A DNA stretch of 56,376 bases from Paludibaculum sp. (GTDB lineage: Bacteria; Acidobacteriota; Terriglobia; Bryobacterales; Bryobacteraceae). This document shows, one piece after another, positions 42,033-48,951 of the stretch. Under the pieces are notes generated by a model. It saw only the letters and a program-made list of their open reading frames with translations. It was not told the origin of the DNA and searched no databases. The DNA lies in contig JARKQJ010000192.1 of the NCBI GenBank assembly GCA_029973955.1, forward strand, positions 1 through 56,376. The letters run 5' to 3'. Every line of letters starts with the position of its first letter. The first letter of the stretch is position 1. A program made the position numbers and the translations under genes.

Positions 42033-44363
42033 ATGGCTGCCGCATTGCTCCGCTTTCTCACTCAGCTCCCCCTGGCGGTTCTTTCCCTCATCTACGTCCC
42101 CCTCTCCTGGCTCGCGTTGTGGCTGACTGACCTTCTCTGGCTCGCCTTCGGCCGCCGCCGTCCTCCTCTGGATTCGCAACCCAATACCGCCTCCGCCTCC
42201 GTGGTCATCCCCAACTGGAACGGCCGCGACCTGCTGGAGAAGTACCTCCCCAGCGTCCTCGCCGCCATGAGCGGCCATCCGGCCAATGAAGTCATCGTCG
42301 TCGACAACGGCTCCACCGACGGCAGCGCCGAGTTCGTCCGCCGGAAATTCCCGCGGGTGAAGCTCCTCGCCCTGCCGCAGAACCTCGGCTTCGGCGGCGG
42401 CTCCAACGCCGGTTTCGCGGCCGCCTCCAACGACATTGTCGTCCTGCTGAACAGCGACATGCGCGTGGCGCCGGACTTCCTTCAGCCCCTGCTCGACGGC
42501 TTCACAGACGAGAAGGTCTTCGCCGTCTCCTGCCAGATCTTCTTCTCCGATCCCAGCCGCAAGCGCGAAGAGACCGGCCTCACGCAGGCCTGGTGGTCGC
42601 GCGGCGGATTGCGCGTCCGCCACTACGACGACGGCCAGGTCTCTACCCTCTTCCCCTGCTTCTACGGCGGCGGCGGTTCCTGCGCCTTCGACCGCCGTAA
42701 GTTCCTCTCCCTAGGGGGCTTCGACCACATCCTCAAGCCCTTCTACCTCGAAGACACCGACCTCGGTTTCCTCGCCTGGAAGCGCGGCTGGAAGGTCCTT
42801 TACCAGCCCGCCAGCCACGTCTGGCACGAACACCGCGGCACCATCGGCAAGACATTCTCCCGCTCCTATATCGATGGCGTCATCAGCAAGAACTTCCTCC
42901 TCTTTACCTGGAAGAACATCCACGAGCCCGCCCGCCTGGCCTCCCATTTCTTCTATTCCTGGGCCGGGGCGTTCCTCAGCGCCGCTGTCGGGAATTCGCT
43001 CGAAAGAGCCAGTTTCCATGGCCTTTTCCGCGCTTTTCTGCAGCTTCCGGGCACTTTGGGCGCACGCTGGCGCGCCCGGTCCTTTGCGGTGGTCGACGAC
43101 TCCGAAGCCTTCCGCCGGCCCATGGGCGCCTACTTTCGTGACCGCTTTGAAACCGTGGAGCCGAACCCCGAACGCCTGCGCGTCCTCTTCGTCTCGCCCT
43201 ATCCCATCTGCCCGCCCACCCACGGCGGCGCCGTCTTCATGAACGGCACAATCCGCGCCCTGGGCCAGATCGCCGACGTCCACGTCGTCTGCATGATCGA
43301 CGACCCCAAGGAGATGCAGGCTCACGCGGCCATCCTCGATTGCACGCGCTCCATTGAATTCCGCGTCCGCCTCGAAGGCCAGCCCAAAGGCATTGGCGCC
43401 ATCACGCCCTTTGCCATCCGCGAGTTCCTCGACCCCGAACTCGAGTGGATGATCCATCGTCAGATCTTCAACAGGAAGATCCACGTCGTCCAGCTCGAAT
43501 ACACGCAACTGGGCCAGTACGCCGGCCCCTGCCGCCAGCTCGTCTGGACGCTCTTCGAGCACGACGTCTACTTCCAATCCGTGGCCCGAATTCTGAAGAG
43601 CCTCAGCCTCTTTGGAAAACTAAAAGGCACCGTGGAGTACCTGCGTGCCCTGCACTATGAACTCCGTCTGCTGCCGCAGTTCGACCTGGTGCAAACCTGC
43701 ACGGAAGAGAACACTCGCGAGATCCTCTCGTTCCTCCCGGAGTTGCGGGGCCGGGTGCGCCACAACCTGCGCGCCGGCATCGATACCGCGGCCTACCCCT
43801 TCCAGCCCGGCGGCCGCGCGGGCAAGACCATGCTCTTCCTCGGCAGCTTCCGCCACCTCCCGAACCGCGCCGCGCTCGATTGGTTCCTGGCTGAAGTGAT
43901 GCCGCGCGTCCTGGAACGCGAACCGGGGGCCCGCCTCAAGGTCATCGGCTCCGATCCGCCCGCGGCCCACGTGATCCCCAACTATGGTGGGGCCGTGGAA
44001 CTGGTGGGCTTCGTGGACGACGTGCTGCAGCCCATGCTCGAATGCGCGGTCTTTGTCTGCCCCATCCTCAGCGGCTCCGGGGTGCGCGTGAAGCTGCTCG
44101 AAGCCTTCGCCTGCGGCATCCCTTCCGTCTCCACCTACATCGGCGCCGAAGGGCTCACTGCGGAAGATGGCCAGATCTGCCGCCTCGCCGCCGACGCGCA
44201 GACCTTCGCCGCGCGCATCGTCGATGTCTTCCAGAATCCAGGTGAAGCACGCGACATGGCGATTCGCGCCCATGAGTTTGTCCTGGAAGAGCGCGGCATG
44301 GAGCGCATGACGCGCCGCCTGGAAGCCGTCTACCGCGAGACGCTCACAAAGAAAAATAGCTGA
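42033..44363 (+). CDS. Bifunctional GT2-GT4 glycosyltransferase
   Basis: 776-aa protein with two transferase domains. After a hydrophobic N-terminal stretch (LAVLSLIYVPLSWLALWLTD), residues ~52-320 are a GT-A fold of the GT2 family: SVVIPNWNGRDLLEKYLP, DNGSTDGSAEF, the LLNSDMRV metal site and an acceptor motif with LEDTDLGF. From ~385 a GT-B domain begins, VLFVSPYPICPPTHGG, with its donor-binding half at LFLGSFRHLPN and SGSGVRVKLLEAFACGIPS near 680-710. Each domain could add a different sugar, or one may be structural. It starts 1 bp after the methyltransferase and ends flush against a convergent gene. It is the largest enzyme of the glycan cluster. Confidence 0.87.
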   Translation: MAAALLRFLTQLPLAVLSLIYVPLSWLALWLTDLLWLAFGRRRPPLDSQPNTASASVVIPNWNGRDLLEKYLPSVLAAMSGHPANEVIVVDNGSTDGSAEFVRRKFPRVKLLALPQNLGFGGGSNAGFAAASNDIVVLLNSDMRVAPDFLQPLLDGFTDEKVFAVSCQIFFSDPSRKREETGLTQAWWSRGGLRVRHYDDGQVSTLFPCFYGGGGSCAFDRRKFLSLGGFDHILKPFYLEDTDLGFLAWKRGWKVLYQPASHVWHEHRGTIGKTFSRSYIDGVISKNFLLFTWKNIHEPARLASHFFYSWAGAFLSAAVGNSLERASFHGLFRAFLQLPGTLGARWRARSFAVVDDSEAFRRPMGAYFRDRFETVEPNPERLRVLFVSPYPICPPTHGGAVFMNGTIRALGQIADVHVVCMIDDPKEMQAHAAILDCTRSIEFRVRLEGQPKGIGAITPFAIREFLDPELEWMIHRQIFNRKIHVVQLEYTQLGQYAGPCRQLVWTLFEHDVYFQSVARILKSLSLFGKLKGTVEYLRALHYELRLLPQFDLVQTCTEENTREILSFLPELRGRVRHNLRAGIDTAAYPFQPGGRAGKTMLFLGSFRHLPNRAALDWFLAEVMPRVLEREPGARLKVIGSDPPAAHVIPNYGGAVELVGFVDDVLQPMLECAVFVCPILSGSGVRVKLLEAFACGIPSVSTYIGAEGLTAEDGQICRLAADAQTFAARIVDVFQNPGEARDMAIRAHEFVLEERGMERMTRRLEAVYRETLTKKNS

Positions 44364-45056
44364 TTACTTGCTGGGTTGCAGAGCCGCCTGCTGGGACTCG
44401 TGGTAGGCCTTCATCTGCTTGTTGACGGCGCCCGCCAACTCATTTGCCACATCCTTCGCATTGTCGTTCAGATCGTCCGGCTGCACGGACTTCGGCCGCA
44501 GATAAACAGACCACACCACGTTGCGCGTCGAACGGTTCACCAGGAAGATGGTCCCCTTGCCGCGGCCGAACGAGGAGAATCGGTCCTGCTTCGCTGCGCG
44601 CACGTCAGGCACCTGGCTTTCCGGGCTTCCCTCTTCGGGCTTGGGCTTGGCTTCCGGCTCCGGTTCCGGGTAGAGCTGCTTCAGGGCCATTTCGAATCCC
44701 TTCCCCAAACGGTCCGTCAGGATCGCATCCGCCTTCCCCGGATCCGTCACTACCTGCAGCGGCCCTTTCCGCTGGATCCAGTTCGCCAGATACTGGTCAA
44801 ACGCGCTGCCCATCTGAAGGACGTAAACGGTCTTAACCTGCAACAGTTCGATGGGCGGAACGGGCGCGTGTGCTGGCGCGGGCGCCGGGCTGGCCGGGTG
44901 GGCTGCCGCTGGAGCCGGGCTCGCCGGCACTGTGGCTGCCGGTGCGGGCGACTTGGCCGAAGTAGCTGCCGGAACCGCCGCCTGGGGCGGCGCTGCGGGC
45001 GGCGGAGCCGGTTGCGCCGGGGCCTGCATCATCATCAAGATCGCCAAAGTCAGCAT
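44364..45056 (-). CDS. Exported protein with Pro/Ala-rich N-terminus, unknown function
   Basis: 230-residue protein with a short hydrophobic leader (MLTLAILMMM) followed by ~55 residues made almost only of Pro and Ala with some Ser (for example PAQPAPPPAAPPQAAVPAAT). A compact domain begins near residue 72 (LLQVKTVYVLQMG) and includes DPGKADAILTDRLGKGF and NRSTRNVVWSVYL. No family motif is recognised. It is the only minus-strand gene inside the glycosyltransferase run, abuts the upstream transferase with no gap and is divergent from the GT2 gene at 45128. The leader plus a long proline-rich linker suggest a periplasmic or surface tethered domain. The gap to 45128 contains TACAAT (45087-45092), a possible -10. 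Confidence 0.6.
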   Translation of the reverse strand: MLTLAILMMMQAPAQPAPPPAAPPQAAVPAATSAKSPAPAATVPASPAPAAAHPASPAPAPAHAPVPPIELLQVKTVYVLQMGSAFDQYLANWIQRKGPLQVVTDPGKADAILTDRLGKGFEMALKQLYPEPEPEAKPKPEEGSPESQVPDVRAAKQDRFSSFGRGKGTIFLVNRSTRNVVWSVYLRPKSVQPDDLNDNAKDVANELAGAVNKQMKAYHESQQAALQPSK

Positions 45057-45127
45057 CTCTGCACCTCAATCTATCCCTACCACCCTTACAATAGACGTTT
45101 GGGGCTCCCGGAAAGTCGAAATCGCCT

Positions 45128-45805
45128 GTGTATAAGAATCTGAAGATCACCGTAGTCATCCCCTGCCTCAACGAGGAGCAAGGCATCGAGCAGGTCCTTC
45201 GCCGCATGCCCGGCTTCGTGGACGAGACCATCGTCGTCGATAACGCCTCGACCGACCGCACCGCGGAGATCGCTCAATCTCTCGGCGCCATCGTCATCCG
45301 CGAGGATGTCCGCGGCTATGGCCGCAGCTATAAGAAAGGCTTCTCCCTGGCCACCGGCGACGTCATTGTCACCCTCGACGGCGACCACAGCTACCCCCCG
45401 GACGCCATCAGCTACCTCCTCGAAGCCTTCCTCCACCTCGAAGCCGACTTCCTCAACGCCTCCCGTTTCCCCGTCCGCGACCGGCACGCCATGAGCTTCA
45501 AACACAAGTTCGGCAACCTGGTCCTCTCCATCGCCATGAGCATGCTCTTCTTCCGCTGGATCCGGGACTCGCAGAGCGGCATGTGGGTCTTCCGCCGAGC
45601 CATCCTCGAGCGGATGAAGCTCGAATCCGACGGCATGGCCTTCTCCGAGGAGATCAAGATCGAAGCTTTGCTCCATCCCACCGCCAGGTTTGAGGAAATC
45701 TCCATCCTCTACACATCCCGCCTGGGTGAGATCAAGCTCAATCCATGGCGCGACGGCTTCCAAAACCTCTTCTTCCTGCTAAAGAAACGCTTTGCGCGCG
45801 GATGA
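45128..45805 (+). CDS. GT2 family glycosyltransferase (dolichyl-phosphate mannose synthase-like)
   Basis: GT-A enzyme of 225 aa with no evident membrane anchor. Catalytic features are VVIPCLNEEQGIEQVL, the DNASTDRTAEIAQ nucleotide loop and the metal-binding DGDHSYPP. The size and the DRHAMSFKHKFGN segment recall the short polyprenyl-phosphate hexose synthase branch, which loads sugars onto lipid carrier. The start is GTG 45128, with a weak GGAAAG at 13 nt. It is followed by three more GT2 genes in the same direction. Confidence 0.82.
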   Translation: MYKNLKITVVIPCLNEEQGIEQVLRRMPGFVDETIVVDNASTDRTAEIAQSLGAIVIREDVRGYGRSYKKGFSLATGDVIVTLDGDHSYPPDAISYLLEAFLHLEADFLNASRFPVRDRHAMSFKHKFGNLVLSIAMSMLFFRWIRDSQSGMWVFRRAILERMKLESDGMAFSEEIKIEALLHPTARFEEISILYTSRLGEIKLNPWRDGFQNLFFLLKKRFARG

Positions 45806-45883
45806 GCCGGTGTTAATCTGTTAGTGACCTGCCTTTGTTCCCTTTCCCCTGCTGTCGCGGCCTTTGCTTGTTTCTCTCTCAGC

Positions 45884-46864
45884 ATGCCGTCGCAGATTAC
45901 AGCCATCGTCCCCCACTGGAATCGAGCTGAACTACTCGACCGCCTGCTCTCGTCCCTCGCCGCCCAAACCCTCCCTCCGGAGCGCGTCCTCATTGCCGAC
46001 AACGGCTCCACCGACGGCAGCCGCGAGGTAGCCGCCGCTCACAACGCCGAGTTCCTGCCCTCGCCCACCAACAGCGGCTTCGCGGCCGCCGTCAATCGCG
46101 GCATCGCGGTGGCCGACACGCGCTGGGTGGCCATCCTGAACAACGATGTCGAACTTCATCCCAACTGCCTGGAGCGTCTGATCCACCACGCCGAGGAGAC
46201 AGAATCGTGGTTCGCCGCGCCGCGCCTCCTCCAGGCCGCGCGACACACTATATTGGACGGTTGCTTCGACCTCCTCGCCCGGTCCGCCTGCGCCTGGCGC
46301 GCCGGCCATGGCGCGCCCTCCGGTGCGCCGTTCCTCGATCCCCAACCCATCACCTTCGCCCCCCTCACCGCCACATTGATCCGCCGCGAACTCTTTGACC
46401 GGGCCGGCCCGCTGGATGAGCAGTTCGGCTCCTACCTCGAAGACGTGGAGTTCTTCCTGCGCTGCGCCCTCTCCCGTTCCCGAGGCATCTACGTGCCCAC
46501 CGCCACCGCCCTGCATTCCGGCAGCGCCACGCTCGGCGCCTGGAGCCCCCGCATGGTGGAACTCATAGCCCGCAATCAGCTCCTGCTCGCCGCCAAGCAC
46601 TTCCCGCTCTCCTACCTGTGGCACGTTTTTGCCGGGCAGATGCTCTGGGGTCTGCTGGCGTTTCGCCATGCCACGGGCCTCGCCTGGTTGAAAGGCAAGC
46701 TGTCCGGCATGCTGCTGCTGCCCTCGGTCCGCCGCCGGTCCACACCCTCGTCCAGGACTGTGCTCGACCCCATTCTTCGCCCCTGTGAACAGCGCATCGC
46801 CGAACTTCAGCGAGCCACCACGCAGGACTCCTACTGGCGAGCTTATTTCAAGGTGGTGCCATGA
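45884..46864 (+). CDS. GT2 family glycosyltransferase (rhamnosyltransferase-like)
   Basis: GT-A enzyme of 326 aa. Starting with MPSQITAIVPHWNRAELLD, it shows ADNGSTDGSREVA, the NSGFAAAVNRG segment and the metal motif LNNDVELHPN. The acceptor motif is YLEDVEFFLRC. A C-terminal helical part (LSYLWHVFAGQMLWGLLAF) is probably membrane-associated. ATG 45884 is chosen because upstream in-frame codons (from 45824) encode only a low-complexity leader without homology. It overlaps the next GT2 gene by 4 bp. Confidence 0.85.
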   Translation: MPSQITAIVPHWNRAELLDRLLSSLAAQTLPPERVLIADNGSTDGSREVAAAHNAEFLPSPTNSGFAAAVNRGIAVADTRWVAILNNDVELHPNCLERLIHHAEETESWFAAPRLLQAARHTILDGCFDLLARSACAWRAGHGAPSGAPFLDPQPITFAPLTATLIRRELFDRAGPLDEQFGSYLEDVEFFLRCALSRSRGIYVPTATALHSGSATLGAWSPRMVELIARNQLLLAAKHFPLSYLWHVFAGQMLWGLLAFRHATGLAWLKGKLSGMLLLPSVRRRSTPSSRTVLDPILRPCEQRIAELQRATTQDSYWRAYFKVVP

Positions 46865-47862
46865 AGCTCGGCGCCGTCATCATCACCTACAACTCCCAGG
46901 ACCACATCGGCGCCTGCCTGCGCGCTCTCCATCCCGAAGACTTCCCCGGCGGCATTCTCGTGGTGGACAACGCCTCTTCTGATTCCACCTGCGATGAAGT
47001 CCGCGCCTTCGCCCACACTCAACTTCTGGCCAACGCCCACAATGCCGGCTTCGCCGCTGCCGCCAATCAGGGCTTCGAGGCCCTGGCCGCCTGCGACGCA
47101 ATCCTCCTCCTCAACCCGGACACTCGTCTCGTCTCCTCGCCCGCTATTCTCTCAACCGCGCTCTCCCACCCCTCGGTGGCCGCTGCCGGCGGCATGCTTC
47201 TCGGCGACGACGGGTTACCGCAGACCGGCTTCCTGTTCCGCCGCTTCCCTACGCCGGCGGCCCTCGCCTTCGAAACCCTGGGCCTCAACCGGTTGTTCCC
47301 TCGAAACCCCGTGAACCGCCACTACCGCGCGTTGGACCTGCGCGTTGATCAGCCCGCCGAAGGCATCCAGCCTCCCGGCGCCTGTCTCCTCATCCGCACC
47401 TCAGCCTGGCGCGCGGCCGGGGGTTTTGATGAACGATTTCACCCCCTTTGGTTCGAGGATGTGGACCTCCTCCAAAGATTCTCCACCCTCGGCTGGAGGA
47501 TTCTCTATCTGCCTGATTTCCGTGCGCTTCATCACGGAGCGCACTCAATTAGCTCCCTCACGGGGTCCGCTAAACATTTATACTGGTACAATAACCTAGT
47601 TCGTTTTGCTTCCCTGCACTTCGGGCCGGCCGGAAGGCTTCTCGTTTGTGGGGCGGTGGTTCTTGGGGTGTTGCCGCGTGCCGTTTTGGGGATGTGTCTC
47701 GAGCGGTCCGTCCAACCTGCCTCAGTTTATGGTAGATTGGTGCGATCCTCGCTGGCCTATCTTTTGGTAGGACATTTGAATGTCCTGTCAAAGGATCAGA
47801 GAGTGAGTGCTTCGCGCATCGAGTGTGAGACGGCTTGTTCACGGGAACGGCCAGCCTCTTGA
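46861..47862 (+). CDS. GT2 family glycosyltransferase
   Basis: GT-A enzyme of 333 aa with GAVIITYNSQDHIGACL, the nucleotide loop DNASSDSTCDEV, NAGFAAAANQGF and metal motif LLNPDTRL. The acceptor motif is FEDVDLLQRF. A hydrophobic C-terminal segment around VCGAVVLGVLPRAVLG suggests membrane association. ATG 46861 overlaps the previous stop (ATGA), so the two are coupled. The 3' ~250 bp are poorer in GC than the rest and contain an 8-bp palindrome (47769-47786). Confidence 0.85.
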   Translation: MKLGAVIITYNSQDHIGACLRALHPEDFPGGILVVDNASSDSTCDEVRAFAHTQLLANAHNAGFAAAANQGFEALAACDAILLLNPDTRLVSSPAILSTALSHPSVAAAGGMLLGDDGLPQTGFLFRRFPTPAALAFETLGLNRLFPRNPVNRHYRALDLRVDQPAEGIQPPGACLLIRTSAWRAAGGFDERFHPLWFEDVDLLQRFSTLGWRILYLPDFRALHHGAHSISSLTGSAKHLYWYNNLVRFASLHFGPAGRLLVCGAVVLGVLPRAVLGMCLERSVQPASVYGRLVRSSLAYLLVGHLNVLSKDQRVSASRIECETACSRERPAS

Positions 47863-47879
47863 CCCAGGCCTTTTTTTAC

Positions 47880-48941
47880 ATGGCTTATAACGATCTTGTA
47901 TCGGTCACGATCGTGACCTACAACAGCGGCCGCTACATCAAACGGTGTCTCGAGTCCGTGCTCGCCCAAAAGGGCCCGCAAATCGAGATTATCGTAGTGG
48001 ACAACAACTCCACCGATGGCACGCGCGACATCCTCGAGCGCTATGAGGATCGTTGCAAGATCATCCTCAATTCTTCCAACCTCGGCTTCGCCGCGGCTCA
48101 GAACCAAGCCATCGACCTCTCCCGCGGCAACTGGATTCTCACCCTCAACCCCGACGTTCTGCTGATGCCGTACTTCATCCAGGCCCTGCTCGAAGCAGGC
48201 CGCCTTGATAATCGTATCGGCACGGTCTGCGGAAAACTGTTGGTGATGAGCCCGGATTTCGATATCGACGCCAAGCCGCGCGTCGATTCCACGGGCATCT
48301 ACTTCACTCCCAACCTCCGCCACCTCGATCGCGGCAGCCGCCAGGTGGACAACGGCCACTACCTGAAGCGCGAGTATGTCTTCGGCGCCACCGCCGCCGC
48401 CGCCCTTTACCGGCGCAGCATGATCGAAGACGTCTCGATCGACGGCCAGTTCTTCGACACGGACTTCTTCGTCTACCGCGAGGATGCCGATGTCGCCTGG
48501 CGCGCTCAGATCATGGGTTGGCGCTGCCTCTATACGCCGTATGCCCGCGGCTACCACGTGCGCGCCGTCCTGCCGGGCAACCGCCGCGCTCTTCCGCGCG
48601 AGATCAATATGCACTCCGTCAAGAACCGCTTCCTCATGCGGATCAAGAACATGACGGGGCACCTCTATCAGCGCTACTGGCTCTCCATCACTGCCCGCGA
48701 CATCGTGGTGGTAGCCTGCTGCCTGCTCTACGAGCACTACTCGTTGCGCGCATTCTGGAAGGTCCTCACCCAGTGGCGCGAGACGCTCGCCAAGCGCCGC
48801 CAGATCATGGCCCGCAAGCGCGTCTCAGATGACTACATGGCCGCCTGGTTCCACTATGAACCGGTCAGCCACCCGGTGAAGAAGAAGCAGGCTGCTGAAA
48901 TCGCACCGGCCCGCTCCGATACACGCACCGCCGAAAGCTAA
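47880..48941 (+). CDS. GT2 family glycosyltransferase
   Basis: GT-A enzyme of 353 aa. Motifs are VSVTIVTYNSGRYIKRCL, VDNNSTDGTRDIL, NLGFAAAQNQAI and metal motif TLNPDVLLM, with acceptor motif YREDADVAWR. A late helix with ITARDIVVVACCLLYEHY may lie in the membrane, and the C-terminus is lysine-rich. ATG 47880 (MAYNDLVSV) is preferred; an in-frame codon at 47835 would add 15 residues overlapping the upstream gene. No ribosome-binding site is visible; the preceding bases are a run of seven T. Its role in building the same glycan is inferred from position. Confidence 0.84.
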   Translation: MAYNDLVSVTIVTYNSGRYIKRCLESVLAQKGPQIEIIVVDNNSTDGTRDILERYEDRCKIILNSSNLGFAAAQNQAIDLSRGNWILTLNPDVLLMPYFIQALLEAGRLDNRIGTVCGKLLVMSPDFDIDAKPRVDSTGIYFTPNLRHLDRGSRQVDNGHYLKREYVFGATAAAALYRRSMIEDVSIDGQFFDTDFFVYREDADVAWRAQIMGWRCLYTPYARGYHVRAVLPGNRRALPREINMHSVKNRFLMRIKNMTGHLYQRYWLSITARDIVVVACCLLYEHYSLRAFWKVLTQWRETLAKRRQIMARKRVSDDYMAAWFHYEPVSHPVKKKQAAEIAPARSDTRTAES

Positions 48942-48951
48942 ACTCCTTTCC

